A stretch of DNA of 10,262 nt, taken from Sulfurovum sp. (GTDB taxonomy: Bacteria; Campylobacterota; Campylobacteria; Campylobacterales; Sulfurovaceae). Position numbers and translations under genes: made by a program. The notes beneath the pieces were generated by a model. It was not told the origin of the DNA and did not search any database. It saw nothing but the letters and a program-made list of their open reading frames with translations. The stretch is from positions 1-10,262 of the forward strand of contig JAGSGJ010000052.1 of the NCBI GenBank assembly GCA_023955225.1, read 5' to 3'. Below, in pieces: positions 6,434 to 10,262 of the stretch (its first letter is position 1; every line of letters starts with the position of its first letter).

Positions 6434-7150
6434 ATGAAAAACGCAAACCTTATCTATATCCTGCCAAATCTGTTTACAGCAAGTAGCATTTTTGTCGGAG
6501 TGATAAGTATTGTGGAAGCAAGCAAGGGAAATTTTGTCCTTGCATCTTGGCTCATACTGTTGGCTCTTATCTTTGATGGTTTGGACGGCCGTATTGCGCG
6601 TATGACAAACACAACCAGTCAGTTTGGTGTAGAGTTTGACTCTTTGGCTGACATTATCTCCTTTGGTATTGCTCCGGCAATGCTACTCTACTTTTTCATA
6701 GGAGATGAGTTTGGACGTTTTGGCATTTTGGTCTCTGCATTGTATGTGATCTTTGGCGCTATCCGTTTAGCACGGTTTAATATCTCTACTGCAAAAACAG
6801 ATCCCAACGTATTTATAGGACTACCCATTCCTACCGCAGCGATATTTGTCTCCATGTGGATACTTCTCTTTCATAAATACACACTTGAAGCCTACGGTAT
6901 TACATTACTTTTTCTGACACTTGGTATAGCCGTACTTATGGTAAGCAATTTTCGTTATCCCTCATTTAAAAAAGTAAAACTGGACAAACCTATGGTCTTT
7001 AAAACCATGATCATACTTATGCTGACAGCTTCACTGCTCTACCTTTTTTCAGCAGAAGGGTTTGCTATTATTATATTAGGGTATACACTTTATGGACCTC
7101 TTCGTGCACTACGAACGCTCAATGTAAGAAAGATCAATATTAAAAGATAA
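6434..7150 (+). CDS. pssA: CDP-diacylglycerol--serine O-phosphatidyltransferase
   Basis: A 238-residue membrane enzyme of the CDP-alcohol phosphatidyltransferase family. It makes phosphatidylserine, the precursor of phosphatidylethanolamine. The signature D-x2-DG-x2-AR-x8-G-x3-D-x3-D is complete, running from DGLDGRIAR to FDSLAD. Several hydrophobic segments follow, including one near LPIPTAAIFVSMWILLF and two in the C-terminal third. Conserved LPNLFTA near the N-terminus and FIGLPIP fit the PssA (type II) subgroup rather than PgsA. The ATG at 6434 is chosen because AAAAGG lies 9 bases before it; the TTG at 6413 falls in the leader hairpin. The 98-base gap from ftsH holds element copy B. The palindrome AGATAAT-T-ATTATCT overlaps its stop codon. 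Confidence 0.93.
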   Translation: MKNANLIYILPNLFTASSIFVGVISIVEASKGNFVLASWLILLALIFDGLDGRIARMTNTTSQFGVEFDSLADIISFGIAPAMLLYFFIGDEFGRFGILVSALYVIFGAIRLARFNISTAKTDPNVFIGLPIPTAAIFVSMWILLFHKYTLEAYGITLLFLTLGIAVLMVSNFRYPSFKKVKLDKPMVFKTMIILMLTASLLYLFSAEGFAIIILGYTLYGPLRALRTLNVRKINIKR

Positions 7151-7160
7151 TTATTATCTC

Positions 7161-7189
7161 TTGTCTTTTACTTTCAAATACTGTATAAT
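7161..7189 (+). promoter_or_regulatory. promoter of the leucine leader and leuA
   Basis: TTGTCT (7161-7166) and TATAAT (7184-7189) are 17 bases apart, the best sigma70-type promoter in the window. Transcription would start near 7196, just before the leader-peptide ribosome binding site AAAGGAGAG (7201-7209). The inverted repeat AGATAAT-T-ATTATCT (7145-7159) touches the -35 from upstream and may be an operator. Confidence 0.7.
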
Positions 7190-7212
7190 ATTCAAAATTT
7201 AAAGGAGAGATT

Positions 7213-7284
7213 ATGAAAACTATCATAAACCAACACACTATTTTCACTAAAAACAGCTCTCTCCTGCTACTGCTCGCACTCTAA
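7213..7284 (+). CDS. leuL: leucine attenuation leader peptide
   Basis: A 23-residue open frame (MKTIINQHTIFTKNSS, then a Leu run) with a strong Shine-Dalgarno AAAGGAGAG 3 bases before the ATG. Six of its last seven codons are leucine (CTC CTG CTA CTG CTC GCA CTC) and it ends at TAA 7282-7284. It sits between a good promoter and leuA and is followed by alternative hairpins, which is the layout of leucine attenuation: ribosomes short of charged leucyl-tRNA stall in the Leu run and change leader RNA folding. The codons are varied rather than one rare type. It is too short to be found by length alone. The leader role is inference from this layout. Confidence 0.85.
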   Translation: MKTIINQHTIFTKNSSLLLLLAL

Positions 7285-7407
7285 TCGTTTAACGATACAC
7301 ACCCTTTTTTACACAACATAAAAACAATTAGTTTCTAATAACTACAATTTAGGTAGAATTAGACAATTCATAGCGCGAGACGCTTTTTACAATATCAAGG
7401 TAATAAA
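7285..7407 (+). promoter_or_regulatory. leuA attenuator region
   Basis: CTAAT (7335-7339) can pair with ATTAG on either side: 7327-7331 (loop TTT), or 7358-7362, where CTAC/GTAG (7342-7345/7353-7356) extends the stem. The second ATTAG overlaps GAATT (7356-7360), which can instead pair with AATTC (7365-7369). A short stem AGCG-CGAGA-CGCT (7372-7384) followed by TTTTT ends 20 bases before leuA and is the likely terminator, though its stem is only four strong pairs. CTCGC inside the leader Leu codons (7273-7277) can also reach GCGAG at 7375-7379. The leuA ribosome binding site is AAGG near 7397-7400. Confidence 0.6.
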
Positions 7408-8964
7408 ATGAGTACTGAAACAATAAAAATATTTGACACAACATTAAGAGATGGTGAACAGAGTCCAGGGGCTTCTATGAACACTGAAGAGAAGATCCAG
7501 ATCGCTGCACAGTTAGAGCGTTTGGGTGTAGACATCATAGAAGCAGGATTTGCCGCTGCAAGTCCCGGAGACTTTGATGCTATCGACAAAATATCACAAA
7601 GAGTCACAAACTCGACTGTTTGTTCTTTAGCCAGAGCCATAGACTCAGATGTGAAAGCTGCAGGTGAAGCCATCGCTAAAGCAAAAATGAAACGTATCCA
7701 TACATTCATCGCTACATCAAGCATACATATGGAACATAAACTTAAGATGACTCCTGATGAAGTCATCAAAAGAGCGGTAAGAGCTGTAGAGTATGCACGT
7801 ACTTTTGTAGATGACGTAGAGTTTTCCTGTGAAGATGCAGGACGTTCAGACATTGGTTTTATGAAAGAGATATCTGACGCTGTCATAGAAGCAGGTGCAA
7901 GTACTATTAACTTACCAGATACCGTTGGGTTTAGACTTCCCTTTGAAATCGGTGCAATGGTGAAAGAGATGAGTGACTATATAGCTGATCGTGCCATCAT
8001 TTCAGTACACAACCACAATGATTTAGGTTTAGGTGTAGCAAACTCTTTAGAGGCTGTGGTCAATGGTGCAAGACAGGTAGAGTGTACTATCAACGGTTTA
8101 GGTGAAAGAGCTGGGAACGCTGCACTTGAAGAGATCGTTATGGCATTGAAAACACGTTCAGATGTCTTTTCAAACTATAAAACAAACATCAACACAAAAG
8201 AAATCTATCCAAGTTCTCGCTTGATAGCCAACATTACGGGTATAGAACCTCAACCAAACAAAGCGATCGTAGGTAAAAATGCATTTGCTCATGAGAGTGG
8301 CATACATCAAGATGGTATGTTAAAAAACAAAGAAACCTATGAGATCATCTCTCCTGCTGACATCGGTTTAGATATGGATGACACTTTGGTGTTAGGAAAA
8401 CACTCTGGTCGTGCAGCCTTTAAAGACAAGTTGGCAAAGTTAGGATTTATTTTGGAAGATGAAGCATTAAATGCCTCGTTTGAACGTTTCAAGATCATGG
8501 CAGACAAAAAGAAAGACATTTACGATGATGACTTAAGAGCCTTGGTCACCGATGAAATGACTACAGCACCTAAAATTTTTGAATTGGTCTCTTTACAGTT
8601 AATGGATTGTTCTAATGGTGTTCCCTCTGCTGCAGTAAGCATCAAAAAAGATGATACTGAAATTATAGATGCAGGTATAGGAGAAGGAACCATCGATGCT
8701 GTTTTTAAAACCATTGACAGGATCTCCGGTTATGAAGGTCAATTATTGGACTATAAAGTAAAGTCAGTAAGTCAGGGTAAAGATGCCTTAGCAAATGTAA
8801 CTGTCAAAGTCTCATTTAACGGTGAACCTGCCATCATAGGACATGGATTAAACATAGACACTATGTTGGCATCCGCAAGAGCCTATATTGGTGCTTTAAA
8901 TAGCTATTTGAGTATGGAAGGAAAGTTAAAATCACGTCACAGTGACAGTTTGAAAACAGTTTGA
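7408..8964 (+). CDS. leuA: 2-isopropylmalate synthase
   Basis: A 518-residue enzyme condensing acetyl-CoA with 2-oxoisovalerate, the first committed step of leucine synthesis. The catalytic TIM barrel opens with FDTTLRDGEQSPGASM (9-24; Arg14 and metal ligand Asp15). Metal-binding HNHND gives His201 and His203, and GLGERAGNAALEE (230-242) supplies the conserved Asn237. The LeuA-specific linker KHSGRAAF follows, then a C-terminal dimer domain (about 390-518) that in this family binds leucine for feedback inhibition. The length fits the bacterial LeuA of about 510-520 residues; citramalate or homocitrate synthases are less likely given the leucine leader upstream. Expression is probably controlled by attenuation as well. 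A REP-like motif begins in the stop codon. Confidence 0.95.
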   Translation: MSTETIKIFDTTLRDGEQSPGASMNTEEKIQIAAQLERLGVDIIEAGFAAASPGDFDAIDKISQRVTNSTVCSLARAIDSDVKAAGEAIAKAKMKRIHTFIATSSIHMEHKLKMTPDEVIKRAVRAVEYARTFVDDVEFSCEDAGRSDIGFMKEISDAVIEAGASTINLPDTVGFRLPFEIGAMVKEMSDYIADRAIISVHNHNDLGLGVANSLEAVVNGARQVECTINGLGERAGNAALEEIVMALKTRSDVFSNYKTNINTKEIYPSSRLIANITGIEPQPNKAIVGKNAFAHESGIHQDGMLKNKETYEIISPADIGLDMDDTLVLGKHSGRAAFKDKLAKLGFILEDEALNASFERFKIMADKKKDIYDDDLRALVTDEMTTAPKIFELVSLQLMDCSNGVPSAAVSIKKDDTEIIDAGIGEGTIDAVFKTIDRISGYEGQLLDYKVKSVSQGKDALANVTVKVSFNGEPAIIGHGLNIDTMLASARAYIGALNSYLSMEGKLKSRHSDSLKTV

Positions 8965-8981
8965 CTTCGACAAGCTCAGTC
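8963..8981. repeat. REP-like palindromic motif
   Basis: GACTTCGACAAGCTCAGTC overlaps the leuA stop codon. Its core CTTCGACAAGCTCAG (reverse CTGAGCTTGTCGAAG) is a motif I recall as a recurrent REP-type repeat in several bacterial genomes. TTGACT (8961-8966) and AGTCAG (8978-8983) form the outer stem, and a T-rich stretch (8987-8993) follows, so it may also end leuA transcription. Confidence 0.45.
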
Positions 8982-9014
8982 AGCGATTTTATTACGGTAG
9001 AGGAGGCTGTCAAT

Positions 9015-9248
9015 CTACATATACTTCTTGAGTACTTCAGGTATCTCTATCGTTACATCTGCGTTTTGATAATTCTCCATGATAGCTACTATCGTACGTC
9101 TTACTGCAAGCGCTGAACCATACAATGTGTGTACAAATCTATTTTTCTTACCATCTTTCAAACAGATCTTTGCACGTTTTGCCTGGAAGTCTCTCGTATT
9201 TGAGATAGAAGAGATCTCACGATATTTCTTTTGTCCTGGAAGCCATAC
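9015..9248 (-). pseudogene. serS: 3' fragment of seryl-tRNA synthetase gene
   Basis: The minus strand encodes 77 residues that match the C-terminal end of seryl-tRNA synthetase: VWLPGQKKYREISSISN, DFQAKRAKI, a motif 3 region, ENYQNAD and IEIPEVLKKYM before the TAG at 9017-9015. There is no start codon or upstream two-thirds of the gene; the frame closes at a TAA at 9281-9279 after a stretch that no longer resembles the protein. Motif 3, normally close to TLNGS-LAVGR, reads TLYGSALAVRR, so the usual Asn and the invariant Gly before the catalytic Arg are changed. A working enzyme must be elsewhere in the genome. The fragment converges on leuA. It is probably a decaying duplicate left by recombination or island integration. 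Confidence 0.85.
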
Positions 9249-9282
9249 GGCAGTGGATATACTATCTATAAAGCTACTTTAA

Positions 9283-9624
9283 AGTGTTCGTGTACAATAC
9301 TTTGATATATATTAAAAATTCTATTATTTTGGTATTGAGTAGGCAGTTAAGTTTTCTTTTTAATGCTATTTTTGAAATAAATATTGGACATAATGCAAGA
9401 TAGGAAACCTTATTAAATAGTCTATATAGAACATTTTGTAAGATTTTATATACTTGATTACATATTTATGGTCTCTAAACCTCGTTACCGTGATAAACGT
9501 TATAAAATATGTTAGATTATAATGTTTTCATTATCCAAAGGAGGCATAGGAATCACAGTTTAAAGCTTCCAAATATTACATAAATAATGTTAGACTACTT
9601 ATAAAATAAAAAAGTAGGTACATC
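9283..9624. other. AT-rich region without an intact gene
   Basis: No convincing coding region is seen on either strand; only very short frames occur (for example MVSKPRYRDKRY from 9472). It is clearly more AT-rich than the genes to the left. Near its right end lie TATAAT (9518-9523), a perfect Shine-Dalgarno AAAGGAGG (9537-9544) with no usable start codon after it, and TATAAA (9600-9605), which may be the -10 of the next gene. ATGTTAGA(T/C)TA occurs twice (9509-9519, 9587-9597), each time next to one of these -10 boxes. Confidence 0.6.
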
Positions 9625-10262
9625 GTGCGTAAAAAAATACATGTTTTTGTTTCTTATGGTGAAGATGTTATAACGGTTTCATCGCAAGATGACACAATTG
9701 AATTTCATACTTCATCATCGGTTCCAGTTAACAGAGAAAGACAAGATTTTGCAGTTTGGCTTTTTTTGCCCATAGCAATGCGGCTAAATGCAGATCTTCA
9801 TATTGAAGGGTCAGGAACTAGTACAACTATTGCTAATGCAATCAAGATGTCACAGATATGGTCATCTTGGATGCCTTCTCACTTTAATGCTGTACAAGTA
9901 ACTTTTAATGATCTTCTATCACCTGATTCTAGTATGGAAAATTATAAAGAAGAGACCCTCTGTTTTTATTCTGGGGGTATAGATAGCACATATTGTATTA
10001 GTAAAAGATCAGAATATGATAATGCATCATCATTGCTGACAGTGCAGGGAATGGACTATTCTTATAATGATAAAAGCCAGTTTAATTATTTTATAGAAAA
10101 AACAGCACCATTCGCAAATTTATATGGAAACAAACGCCTTTTTGTTAAAACAAATGCATATAATATATATAATAGTTATAGAGTTAATACAAAAAGAAAC
10201 CATGTTAGCCATATTTTTGCCTTAGCTGCTTGTGGGTTTCTCTATAGTGGTTATTATAAAAA
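9625..10262 (+). CDS. PP-loop ATP pyrophosphatase-like protein, 5' part
   Basis: The frame is open from GTG 9625 to the window edge (212 codons), so the gene is cut. AGTAGGT lies about 5 bases before the GTG. Residues 1-110 form an uncharacterised domain with many predicted strands. LCFYSGGIDSTYC (112-124) is then a clear PP-loop of the N-type ATP pyrophosphatase group, which adenylates a substrate and releases pyrophosphate (QueC, asparagine synthetase, GuaA, NadE relatives). LLTVQGMDY follows as the next strand, with VKTN and HVSHIFALAACGFL later. The layout recalls poorly described QueC-like proteins in surface polysaccharide and natural product clusters, with an extra N-terminal domain. 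The substrate is unknown. Its AT-rich composition and position after a gene remnant suggest transfer. Confidence 0.75.
   Translation, partial: MRKKIHVFVSYGEDVITVSSQDDTIEFHTSSSVPVNRERQDFAVWLFLPIAMRLNADLHIEGSGTSTTIANAIKMSQIWSSWMPSHFNAVQVTFNDLLSPDSSMENYKEETLCFYSGGIDSTYCISKRSEYDNASSLLTVQGMDYSYNDKSQFNYFIEKTAPFANLYGNKRLFVKTNAYNIYNSYRVNTKRNHVSHIFALAACGFLYSGYYK

Noticed and set aside
7284..7307. Terminator formed by ATCGT-TTA-ACGAT and the TTTTTT after it
   Set aside because: The stem is AT-rich and separated from the T run by about eight bases, so the later AGCG/CGCT stem with TTTTT is a better terminator candidate.
7395..7886. 163-codon minus-strand frame opposite the start of leuA
   Set aside because: It overlaps the conserved catalytic region of leuA and its sequence resembles no protein I know.
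9079..9282. 67-codon plus-strand frame opposite the serS fragment
   Set aside because: The minus-strand translation clearly matches seryl-tRNA synthetase; the plus frame is a shadow.
9283..9624. tRNA or other structured RNA gene in the AT-rich gap
   Set aside because: No cloverleaf arms, TTCGA loop or GC-rich stems were found by eye.

Overview
The window looks like a chromosomal segment of a Campylobacterota (epsilonproteobacterial) bacterium, most likely a Sulfurovum- or Sulfurimonas-type chemolithotroph. The reasons are the AT-rich but well-coding DNA, sigma70 promoters that rest on a strong TATAAT with a poor -35, and a hisH-hisA-prmA-ftsH-pssA-leuA order that I associate with this phylum. 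Genus is inference; no database was searched.

Left part (1-1885, minus strand): an envelope cluster. An LpxL/HtrB-type late lipid A acyltransferase, an ELM1-family (DUF1022) protein and the first 37 codons of a GT4-type glycosyltransferase are joined by two consecutive ATGA stop/start overlaps, so they are probably co-transcribed and translationally coupled. A divergent promoter region (1886-2005) separates them from the right-hand genes.

Middle part (2006-7150, plus strand): hisH, hisA and prmA form a tight unit (9-nt gap, then an 11-nt overlap). ftsH and pssA follow, each preceded by an intergenic region carrying a copy of the same structured 48-nt element. The two copies (4186-4233 and 6350-6397) align without gaps and differ mostly by compensatory changes that keep their stems. 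Each is followed by a hairpin with CTTTTG/CAAAAG arms; in the copy before pssA that hairpin contains the pssA Shine-Dalgarno sequence. The last 32 bp of prmA coding sequence are repeated directly in front of ftsH with two differences.

leuA part (7151-8964): a promoter, a 23-residue leader peptide ending in a run of leucine codons, and mutually exclusive hairpins precede 2-isopropylmalate synthase, which is the layout of leucine attenuation. A REP-like motif overlaps the leuA stop.

Right part (8965-10262): a decayed 3' fragment of serS on the minus strand, about 340 bp of very AT-rich DNA without an intact gene (though with a promoter-like box and an orphan Shine-Dalgarno), and the start of a PP-loop ATP pyrophosphatase-like gene that runs off the window. 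This looks like the edge of an accessory region.

The most notable candidates for something undescribed are the paired structured element flanking ftsH, with its possible control of pssA translation, and the PP-loop gene at the right edge.
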